This document shows, piece after piece, positions 34,408 through 43,299 of a stretch of DNA of 64,000 bases (position 1 is its first letter; each line of letters opens with the position of its first letter). The position numbers and the translations under genes were made by a program. Source of the stretch: Thelonectria olida. Lineage: Eukaryota; Ascomycota; Sordariomycetes; Hypocreales; Nectriaceae. The stretch covers positions 124,001-188,000 of the forward strand of contig JAGPYM010000042.1 of the NCBI GenBank assembly GCA_020736575.1, given 5' to 3'. The notes beneath the pieces are model-generated. The model saw only the letters and a list, made by a program, of their open reading frames with translations, made no database searches and was not told where the DNA came from.

Positions 34408-36095
34408 TTACTCTGGCTTGCGACGATGCCATTTGATTACTGCAGGGTTCATCGGTCGGGAGAACATGGACTATGAGAATCCATCAGCGCTTATAGTTTC
34501 TGACAGCATGTTGGAAACTCACCGAATAATCTGTTGCCGGAATCGGCGCCTTGGGATCAACTTGCTCCATGTGAAGCAGCCTCACAAAAGTGGCGATGAT
34601 GGCACCAAGTTGCGCATACGCATAGTGCTCGCCAACACACCGATGCCTTCCAGCGCCAAAAGGCAGATACGGGCTGCTCACTGCGTTAGTCATCATACCA
34701 AATCCATAATCCACCTTCTGCGAATCATCCACTGCCTTGTCAATGGGGTCGACCTTGTCCCAGCGATGAGGGTCCCACTCCAAGGGCCGGGGGAAGAATT
34801 CCTCGGATCGGGCGAGAGTGCCGGGAGACGCGAGCAGCGTGTGCGATGGAGGAACAAGCCACTCGGTTCCCGGCACACGCATGGGTGATTTGACCCGGCG
34901 CAAGATTGAGTGAATGGGGCTGTGCAGGCGCAGAGTCTCCTTGATGACTTGTCCGTTGAGCGTCAGCATCTGCACGTTGTCCCAGGTCAACGGAGCTGGC
35001 GGCGAGCCAAGGACCTTGAGCTGCTCCTTGTACATTTCCTCAACTAGGCGCGGTTTGTGGGCGAGATTGAGGAAAATCCACGCTCCGCTTGCTGCTGTGT
35101 TGTGCTGGCCACCCATGAGAATGGCGATCAATAGCCGTGCGACATGTTCATCCGGGAGAACCGTGCCATCTTTGTACTGCGCATCCATAAGGGTCCAGAT
35201 CATGTCGGTTTCGTCACTGAGGTTCCCTGTTTCGCGACGCTGGCGAATGATGTTGCTAAACAACCCTTCCATGACGTTGCGGGCGTGGTCGCGGCGGCGA
35301 TTTTGCGGTAGGGGAAGCCACGGCATGACGAAATTGATAGGCTGGAAACCATCGTCTAGGTGGCGGTAGAGAAGAGCGAATGTACTGTCGAACATAGAAC
35401 GGACCTCATCTCCCAACAGCGACCCAGAGGCTGTGTAGATAGTGATTTCAGCCATGACTTCGGTAATGTTGACTTCGCCCGACTCTCCTCTGAGGTAGGG
35501 TGAGGTGTTGACATAGTCTTCGACTTCCTTGACAAACTTAGGAATATAAGCACGCAATGCCTCTGTGGTCAGACCAAGTTTCAGAAGCTAACGAGCGGGT
35601 GGTCAGCATGTTTGTGAGCTGATGTTGCCGTGATGCAGGCAAATAAATGGGCATGAGTTGCCCATCACATACCCTTTTCTGATCCATGAACCTCGCGTTG
35701 GAACAATCATACACCACCTCTTTACCAAACACCGGCGTCGTGAGCTTCCCATACACCTCCTCGGCGTTCAAATCAGCATGCTTGCCATTCAAGATGAAAT
35801 CATTCCCCTTCTGGCCGAGGAAGACTGTCGTTGGGCTCCCGAGCAGAATAAAAGTGAAGCAGTCTCCGTACTTGGCCTGACAGTCGAAGAAGAACTTGTA
35901 CGGATCCATGCCATACTGGACAGTGCTGCCAATGAAGGGAAATATGTGGAAGACCATGGGCGGCCGGCTGGGGTCAGGAAAGTACAGCTGCCCAATCACA
36001 TTGTGGGCAATTGCGATGACGACAATAAGGCCGATGGTCAGGGGAACTGAGATGCAAAGCGGCAGAGCTCGAAGGCTGCCATGAAGAGATTCCAT
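34408..36095 (-). CDS. cyp51: Sterol 14-alpha-demethylase paralogue (CYP51)
   Basis: 516 aa from minus-strand exons 36095-35673, 35587-34523 and 34470-34408. CYP51 removes the 14-alpha-methyl of lanosterol/eburicol in ergosterol synthesis at the endoplasmic reticulum and is the azole target. Anchor at residues 10-35, then [116 protein letters not shown], heme site [14 protein letters not shown] (Cys 458) and the family C-terminus [17 protein letters not shown] after the last intron. Residue 304 is Asn where Thr or Ser usually follows His. With no knowledge of other copies in the genome, housekeeping versus duplicate is unsettled, but its neighbours suggest a duplicate. Confidence 0.94.
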
Positions 36096-36639
36096 TGGGA
36101 ATGCTTTGCAGAGAGCGGTATCTTAACAAGAAAGCAAGTTTTTTTACGAGCGGTCAGATTATTAGCCTCATGTTCCTACATCCCCTCCATTAATTTCAGC
36201 CACTGTCTGACTCAGCAGCTAACTTGAACCAGTAGTGTTAGATAAAGGTCACTCATTTATCGTACGACTAAATAAGATGACATAAACGCCATTTAAATAA
36301 ATCCTAGTATCGGATATTAAAGCCTTCATCTCTATCGCAATTTGTTCTCTACCATCAGATGCATTACATAGCCTCAATAAAACATGGTCTGGTGTTATCT
36401 TCCATGCTGCAGCCTGCTTATTCACCAGGTGTGTTTCAACTTGTCATCCAACACTAACAAACACATTCTGCTGCCCTCGCCAAGGAATCTCTGTGCAAAA
36501 CGTCGCTCAAATTGGAAACAGCATGCCCAATGATGCAGATTCTTGCACACCAGCGTCATTCGCAGATCCTGAGGTGGCCGGAATCGGTATAAGGCCCTAT
36601 GCTCCGCATGCAGGAGGCGGCTCGTGTGCTAACCGCTGC
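36096..36639. other. Intergenic, CYP51 upstream region
   Basis: About 540 bp holding the likely CYP51 promoter. No gene was seen. Confidence 0.35.
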
Positions 36640-36960
36640 AAAAGGTGCTCATCTCCTTCAGCGTCTCGATCCTGCTGATGATTGTCACGGTGATAACAGG
36701 CTACTTGACTCGGGCACTACGCGCAGATAGATACAAAGCCTTCGACGATTTACTCTTGTCTGGACTGCATGGCCTCTTCTCCCGTCGAGGCTGAGAGGAC
36801 AACGAACGTGAGTTACCAGACGTCCTGGCTGAGCCCACAGTCGCCTTCGAGACCTTCATCCAAGCCATGGCCGACTAACAGCTCTTTACCGGGATGGCTC
36901 TAATCGTGACAGCGCCTGAGACATCTCTCCGCAAGTTTTTCCTGATTGAAACTAATGATA
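36640..36960 (+). pseudogene. Remnant of a fungal integral membrane protein gene
   Basis: One frame reads LISFSVSILLMIVTVITG, then YLTRALRADRYKAFDDLL, a TGA at 36792-36794, then EPTVAFETFIQAMAD, a TAA at 36876-36878, then QLFTGMALIVTA. The last block resembles the (S/A)DQQLVTG membrane segment common in fungal polytopic proteins of unknown function. Both stops sit where CGA and CAA codons would fit. The similarity then fades. No start or end is present, so it is an eroded fragment. Confidence 0.4.
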
Positions 36961-37692
36961 GTGCAACTCGAGGTATTGGGATAAAGGAATAGATTAGCAT
37001 CAAATCATATCAAGCAGTTTTCACAATTGTAAATAACTTGGTGGCTTTGTGTATTTATACAGAGCTTTGCCTTATTTCTTCAACAGATTAAAATGTTTCT
37101 TGAAAATTGTCCCGACCTACCCTAGCCCTTGGCGCATCGCATTCCGAGTCCCTGCGAGCCCTAAACGGTGAGGATGTCTATTCAAGAATGCATGCCAATT
37201 ATATCTTGGAAGTGTGTAAATCGGAGGCGACTGAGCTATAGTCTTGACATTAATTAGGTTTTTCAAAGGATAATTCGCGATATGGATAGAGTCTATTCCT
37301 TGCGATAATTGCTTTTCCGGATGGACGGCGTGAAAGCTCTTGTGGTTCTTCCGACGGAGAAAGATTGCACAGTACATTGGTTGCTAGTACTATTTTTCGG
37401 TTAAACTGGGTTTACTGGTCGCGTCTCGTGGGTTTCTCAGTTTAAGGACACATGTCCAGCCATACCAATAGCTCGGATAAATGCCATGTCGGAAGCTCCA
37501 GAGCATGCTTCAATCCAAGACGCAAGGAAAGTCAGGCCATGTTGGTGAGCATCATAGATGCCTCAGGCTTGTAATTTTAGGCAGGGAAACGTCACCCGAG
37601 CTTTTTAAAGCTCAGTTTTCTCAACCAACACGACGCAAACAACCTAACACCGCGCAAACAACCCCCAACCAGGCCTTCAACAGACGCCCAAC

Positions 37693-38835
37693 ATGGTCAA
37701 CGAAGGAATGGACCTGTACAATGAGTACAAAGAGGAGACTCGCGGAAGATCTCCATCGTCGCCCAACGAATGTTTCATGAGGCCTCAAAGGGACAGCCCT
37801 CGACCACAATCCTTTGGTCGTGGAGCCAGTTATCCATTCATGGGTCGTTACACTATGCTGGAGAACCACTTTCTATTGATTGCCAATACCATGGATGCGG
37901 ACACTGCAGTCATGGTACCGGAATGTTACGAAAGCGGGTTTTGCAGGGTCGCTGATACGCCATGGTATGAGAGTCCTTGCGTTGAGCGGTGTGTCAAGAC
38001 TTGCGCAGCGTACGAGTTCATTGGCGAACAGCATCCTAGAATTGCGCGGTATGCTCTCCTCTTCTCACACGTTTGTCTGTTGCTGATATAGGGCAGCTAT
38101 GCTGGGCGTGACCCATGGACTGACATGCCCCTGTTCGAACGACCCTCTGGTCCTTCAGTCGAGGAATTCACGAGAGAGCACCATGAGTTGATGTACACGG
38201 AGCAACGAGACGAACCAAATTGTCGCCCTCAAAAGCAATACTTGCCACTCATGTACCAATGGGCTCTCCAAGCGCTTTCAGCCGTATCGTTCTGTCACAA
38301 ACACAACGTCATCGTCGGGCTGTTTGAGACTGAGAACTTCTTGGTCTCCTTTCCGGACCTTTCCATCTCCATGATTGGCTTCGTCGCGGCCAAGTTCACC
38401 GACGGCAAAGCTGACACGCCATATGAGAGTGACATCAACGGCTTTCCGTCGTTTAATCCTTTCGATCTATGTGTAAACGAGGGTGCTGGGGTCGATGCAG
38501 AAGAGGCTACCATCACCACTGATCTCTTCATCCTTGGAACCTTTATCTACGTCTTAATGACGGATACTGCACCAGACTCGCCCCTGGACGAAGGTGAGGA
38601 CATTCCCGGAGAGAAGTGGCCGCACATCGAGCGGGAGTACTTGGGCGAGGTTGTGACGAAGTGTTGGGAGTGTCGCTATCAAAGTGTTCAGGAGGTTCGG
38701 CATGACATTGTCGAGATACTGCAACATGAGGGCTGGGAGATTGAAGGCCACGATACGCTGAAGGGCTTTGATGCCTCTGGACTGTTTGGAGGTCAGTTGT
38801 TGCAACGAGAGCACTACTACCTCGGCCCTCTGTGA
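37693..38835 (+). CDS. Protein kinase-like protein, predicted pseudokinase
   Basis: 364 aa from exons 37693-38048 and 38097-38835 (48-nt intron, branch GCTGAT). Kinase-fold blocks: ERCVKTCAAYEFIGEQHPRIARY (alphaC to beta4 region), a WALQALSAVSFCHKHNVIV helix and loop, SISMIGFVAAKF, TTDLFILGTFIYVLMT (alphaF-like) and KCWECRYQSVQEVRHDI. The catalytic loop IHGDLxxxN is IVGLFETEN, with Leu 194 in place of the proton-acceptor Asp. The DFG motif is GFV (Gly 213), and no clear glycine loop or VAIK Lys is seen. It should lack phosphotransfer and probably acts by binding. Fungal genomes hold families of such short kinase-like proteins. The frame is intact, so it is not obviously a pseudogene. Confidence 0.7.
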
Positions 38836-38912
38836 CAAGAAGACAATTGCATCAATGCTGAAATGGAATAGCGCATTGACAGGCATGTAAGAGAGCGAGG
38901 GTTTGGGCTGGA

Positions 38913-39237
38913 GATTTCCCCATCTTTTGCAGCCCATGCGTTCATGACTCGATGGTGGAAGACTCGCCGTTTCGCTTCAAGGAGAATAGCGTCTCCCATC
39001 TCGACAACCAACACGAGACGATGGGTCAAACCTGAGGCGAAGAGGTGGCATTTGACTGACATGGAACAGCACATCAACAAGGACTACCGAAATGTGGGAG
39101 TGGGGGACAGTACAAAGATTACCCCATCTTTTGCAACTTATACATGAATCATTTGATAATGGAAGACTCGCTGTTTCGCTTTAAGGAGAATAGCGCACCC
39201 CATCCCGATAAGCAACACGGACGATGAGCCGAATCTG
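38913..39237 (+). repeat. Diverged direct repeat, two units of about 120 bp
   Basis: Unit 1 at about 38913-39033 and unit 2 at about 39118-39237 share CCCCATCTTTTGCA, then TGGAAGACTCGC.GTTTCGCTT, AAGGAGAATAGCG and a CAACACG...ACGATG end. Differences are mostly C/T and G/A. No open frame explains them. They sit just 3' of the pseudokinase gene. Confidence 0.6.
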
Positions 39238-39669
39238 ACGCGGAGACGGCCAGGATTGACCAGCACGATTAGGAGCCATGACTTGCGGATATGCGTACAT
39301 ACCTGTTCCATCATTGCTACTGGGCCATTCTTTGACATGCTGGACCGTACGCAGCTGCTCATTCTGGGGGGCGAAAACCTACTTCGTATTTTGTTTGGTT
39401 TGGGAATAGAGCATGTAATAACCATCTAGTTGCAGGGTTCCATCCAAGAATACCCAGTGAGTCACAATGGAAGCAACACGATTAAGACTCGAAGAATGGC
39501 TCTTGAGACGGGAGTACACCTTTACCGCATCCGATTGCTTGCCCTTACCTAACCATAAAAAGCATGACCCGAATGCTGGTTCCTGGGAAAGGTGATCTCG
39601 ACGTCAAATCATCTTCTTTTAGGTCCATTCAATCCTGCGCTTACATTTACGCATCCATTAAGTCTCTCC

Positions 39670-40757
39670 ATGCCTCCTACGGTCCAGATATCTTTACCCA
39701 ACGGGCAGGCGTACGCGCAGCCCACCGGCCTTTTCATCAACAATGAGTTTGTCGACGCTTCCGGAGACGAGTTCACCGTAATCAACCCAGCGTGAGTCAT
39801 TATCAACTCAATGCCTTCTTGATAGCCTATTCCTGATCACTAATCCACCAACCTTAGGACCGAACAATGCATCATTAAACTCCACGGTGCTTCCTCTCAA
39901 GACATTGGCAAAGCCGTTCACAGCGCCGACACCGCATTCGAGGGTCCCTGGGCCGACCTGGCCGCTGGGGAGCGAGGAGCGTTGTTGTACAAGATTGCTG
40001 CGTTAATCGATAGGGACCGTGACCTGCTTGCTGCCATCGATGCTTATGATAACGATAAGGTGAGACAAGAAAATATCCTCCTTCTCCGCGGCAGAGACGC
40101 CTGCTTTGGGTTCTATGTGTCCAGTTATGTTGGCCAATTGTCGGTTCGTTAGCCTTTCACCGCGGCACAGGGTGATATTGAGGAAGCCTACCAAGTGTTC
40201 CGATACTATGCTGGTGCCGCCGACAAAATCTCTGGTCGCACAATTGAGACGTCCAACGCGAAATTGGCATACGTGCTTCAAGAACCCCTTGGTGTTTGTG
40301 GGCAGATTATCCCCTGGTATGACGCAGCCTACCCCAAGAGGCCCATGCCGGTTCGGCTTCTTTGCACTAACCTTTTAACTTAGGAACTTTCCCTTCATGA
40401 TGTTGGCCTGGAAATTTGGTCCCGCTCTAGCTTGTGGGAACACCGTCATTCTCAAACCAGCTGAGCAAACCCCTCTGAGCGCCCTGTACTTTGGAAACCT
40501 TCTCCTCGAATCAGGTCTCCCTGCTGGTGCTGTCAACTTGGTCCCAGGCCTCGGCCCGGTGGCTGGAAAGGCCATCGCAGGCCACACTGGGATTGCAAAG
40601 GTCGCGTTTACCGGAAGTACAAGCACTGGTCGTGCCATTATGAAGAGCGCTGCTACCAATCTCAAGAACATTACTCTCGAGTGCGGTGGCAAGAGTCCCC
40701 TGATTGTCTTCGACGATGCCGACCTTGAGCAGGCCGCCAAATGGGCACACTTGGGTA
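39670..40757 (+). pseudogene. Truncated aldehyde dehydrogenase
   Basis: Exons 39670-39791, 39858-40059, 40153-40316 and 40384-about 40757 encode the N-terminal half of an NAD(P)-dependent aldehyde dehydrogenase like fungal AldA. Visible blocks are [47 protein letters not shown], the active-site Asn in [19 protein letters not shown], the cofactor Lys in [25 protein letters not shown] and the catalytic Glu in [17 protein letters not shown]. After AAKWAHLG the family continues with the GQxC nucleophile and about 200 further residues, but nothing of that is found before the next gene. Without the Cys it cannot oxidise aldehydes. The upstream half is well conserved, so the truncation looks recent. 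Confidence 0.75.
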
Positions 40758-40759
40758 CT

Positions 40760-41756
40760 CTAATTACAGGGTTCTTAATTTCAACTGTTATTATTTTCCC
40801 ATAATGCGACTCTGGGATCAACGTACTAGCTTGCGTATGCAATAAAGTCAAACTCTTAGCACGACTCGACATCTCCAATCACAACCAAAACCTCGATAGT
40901 AATGTGAGAATTCTGCCAACTTATTGTGCCTCTCCTCGGGACTGGAGTCCGAGTTTGCAGCACAATAGTAGATCAGTCCGGATAGAGCCGTCAACTGACT
41001 CTTCGCGTACTGGTACATTGACTCGGAATAGACGCGTAGGTCGTTGTGTGAATTGCAGCCACCCAGGGACCTTTATGTGCAACCATTTGAGCGATGACGC
41101 ACGGAACATCCGTCTCGTCTTGCATAGGGGCCCGAAGTCACGGCTCTGTACCCGCCAGTGACGGTCTCCTGTTCACCTGTTGGTTGAGTAGTACTGGGGG
41201 TGGAGAGAACCTGATTTGAGCGGGCGAAAAACAGCCACTGGCGACTTCCGAAGAGTTGGCTGACACATTGGGCCACAGCGCATAGCAAACTGCCTTCCGC
41301 TGTCCGGATCTGTGGTGGAATTGTCTTTGCGTCCGATCAAGGCGGCAAGAGGTTCCACTGGGTCGGAATCTCCCGATATTCCGCTGCTTGAGACCGCAGG
41401 TATGGTGTGCCCGACCCGCAATCTCGTACAGACGCCCATGGCCCGTTGCGAACACACTGCGCCACAGGAAACGTACTACTTCAACAGGCTCGACAGTGTG
41501 CTCTTCGTGAAGACGCGACGAAAACTTGATATTAATCTCCCAGCTTGTGGCGAACACCTGCAAACCGGTCCTTGAACCGATCACGCCTTTTATGGCGTAT
41601 CCTTATGCTTGGCTCAGTCTGAATAATCCGGATGGTCAAATTGTTTCTTCAACCTGCACGGATTTGTCGCCTCCCCAGCACTCTCATCCGTCATCTGCCA
41701 GTTTCCCGACACTTGCTCGATGCAACCATCGAGTCATCCTTCCAATCCGTCTTGGG
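40760..41756. other. Interval after truncated ALDH, no supported gene
   Basis: About 1 kb. Open frames on both strands overlap each other with no motif. The missing ALDH C-terminus was looked for here and not found. Confidence 0.4.
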
Positions 41757-41765
41757 TATATAAAA
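41757..41765 (+). promoter_or_regulatory. TATA box of small protein gene
   Basis: TATATAAAA about 168 bp upstream of the ATG at 41933, followed by a pyrimidine-rich leader typical of expressed fungal genes. Confidence 0.45.
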
Positions 41766-41932
41766 CGGAGGCCAGTGCCTTGTTTGCTCAGGTGCATACC
41801 AACATCAACCACATACCTTGCGCAGGCCGCACATAGCATTAAAGAACGCCAGCGCATCTTTATCATTTCGTCATTTCTCTGACCATATCTCTTCTACATA
41901 TCGTATTGATACATCACGTATCCAACTTCACC

Positions 41933-42208
41933 ATGACCTCGTCCACAGGACTAACATCCTCCTTCCTCCCCTACCTCCAAGGTCTCGAACCCTGTGTCCA
42001 AGAAGTCGACCCTAACGCCTACATCTGGGTCCAGCACATTATTATCGAAGACGACGACCTAGTTTTCAATGGCAAGGCACTAAGTGCCTGGTTCGAGGAG
42101 GAGCGTCGCCATCGAGTCGGTGTTGGTGAGGATGGAGAGGAGCGACGAGGACGGGAGCTTGTGAGGAAGTATCACTCGAGGTTGGGCAAGTTATACAAGA
42201 AGAAATAG
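41933..42208 (+). CDS. Small conserved-looking protein, unknown function
   Basis: 91-aa single-exon protein starting at ATG 41933 (context TTCACCATGACC, close to fungal consensus). It has a neutral N-terminal part (SSFLPYLQGLEPCVQEVDP), an acidic patch (IIIEDDDLVFNG) and a highly charged basic helix (WFEEERRHRVG ... LVRKYHSRLGKLYKKK) at the end. No signal peptide or membrane span. The TATA box and a CT-rich leader argue for a real gene. The family is not recognised. A nucleic-acid or protein-binding role would suit the basic tail, but that is a guess. Confidence 0.55.
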   Translation: MTSSTGLTSSFLPYLQGLEPCVQEVDPNAYIWVQHIIIEDDDLVFNGKALSAWFEEERRHRVGVGEDGEERRGRELVRKYHSRLGKLYKKK

Positions 42209-42692
42209 ATGCAAGTCCGGGGTTTGGTCTGTATCGACCTCTATTGTGTGCTTAAGAATTTCGGCTTTTTTTAAACGAAATAATATAAGAAGAAAACGAT
42301 TGAGGTAGGAGAAGGCAAGCTATGTCATAAGGATCGGACCTCTCAGATTTAACGCCGCCACTTATACACCATTAGAAACCCTGAAGCTCGACAAAATTTC
42401 ATTTTTGTCCCCATTTCTTTTGGGATCGACAGCTTATCTCAGTCGCTAATTGAATATTTTAAAAAAGAATTTTATTCCATTACTATTCTGGGCCCCTCCG
42501 CATTTGCGTCACGGCACTGGGAAAACCCTTACGGGAAAACCAGTGCCAAGGGAGAAACAGATTCAAGAACCCGGAAGGCTTACACACTAGAATATGAAAC
42601 CTAAGTCCCCTTCGAGCCAATTTCCCAACTCCCTAACTGCTTGCGACTCCTCTTCAAGTCCACAAGCTCCCGATTGTGGATTCATAAGTTAC

Positions 42693-43033
42693 CTAACTAA
42701 GCAGACCGCCGCAGGTGAAGGCTTGGACGTTGATTGAAAGACCCTGGTTATCTGTGTTATCACCTGGAAAACGGAACTGTGCAAAGAAAGGAGAGAACTC
42801 ACATCAGGGGCAGTGGTCGTGCAGCAGTAGACGTCACCTCCGCAAGAAACTAGCCCAACAGTACAATGCAGCAAGTCAATACCGAGAATGTTGTTGCAGC
42901 AGACCGCCTTCTGGTTGGAGTTGCAGTTGCCGCCGCCGCCGCCGCCGCCATTGCGGCGAGCCTCAATCTCGGCGGGAGCGGCGATGGCAACAACAGCCAT
43001 GGTAAGGGCGGAGAGAACAGCAGAGGTCTTCAT
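42693..43033 (-). CDS. Hydrophobin, class I-like
   Basis: 93-aa secreted surface protein from exons 43033-42803 and 42743-42693 (59-nt intron). Signal peptide residues 1-19 (MKTSAVLSALTMAVVAIAA), a short PAEIEARR region, a run of seven Gly, then eight cysteines in the hydrophobin order C-CC-C-C-CC-C: NCNSNQKAVCC, ILGIDLLHC, TVGLVSC, GGDVYCC and FTC. Joining exon 2 at the AACCAG acceptor gives TTTAPDGLSINVQAFTC, matching the usual DAPxGxxINVxxxxC end; two earlier AGs would give introns of 26 or 39 nt, too short. Such proteins coat aerial hyphae and spores. The C4-C5 gap is short for either classic class, so class is tentative. Confidence 0.85.
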
Positions 43034-43167
43034 TTTGATGTATTGAGAAGAGATTTGTATGCAGTGTGGTTTTTTGTCAAAAGATGACTTGGAGGTTCGG
43101 TAAATTTCTGAGGATGTGGTGGATGTCGGTGAGCTGAAAATTTCGAGTCAAGGTGGGAGTCGAGTGG

Positions 43168-43175
43168 TTTATATA
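43168..43175 (-). promoter_or_regulatory. TATA box of hydrophobin gene
   Basis: TATATAAA on the minus strand, 135 bp upstream of the hydrophobin ATG, as expected for a strongly expressed gene. Confidence 0.5.
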
Positions 43176-43299
43176 GACGAAGCCGAGCACGATGAACAAG
43201 TTTATGTTCACAATGTCTCTGGTTGCTGCAAAGGTTACCGCGAAGAGTACTTCCCAAATAACCCCTTTAATCACGCATCACCATGATCGAGCAAATCTC

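Noticed and set aside
42744..42802. Earlier acceptors for the hydrophobin intron
   Set aside because: They would make introns of 26 or 39 nt, or shift frame; the AACCAG acceptor gives the expected hydrophobin end.
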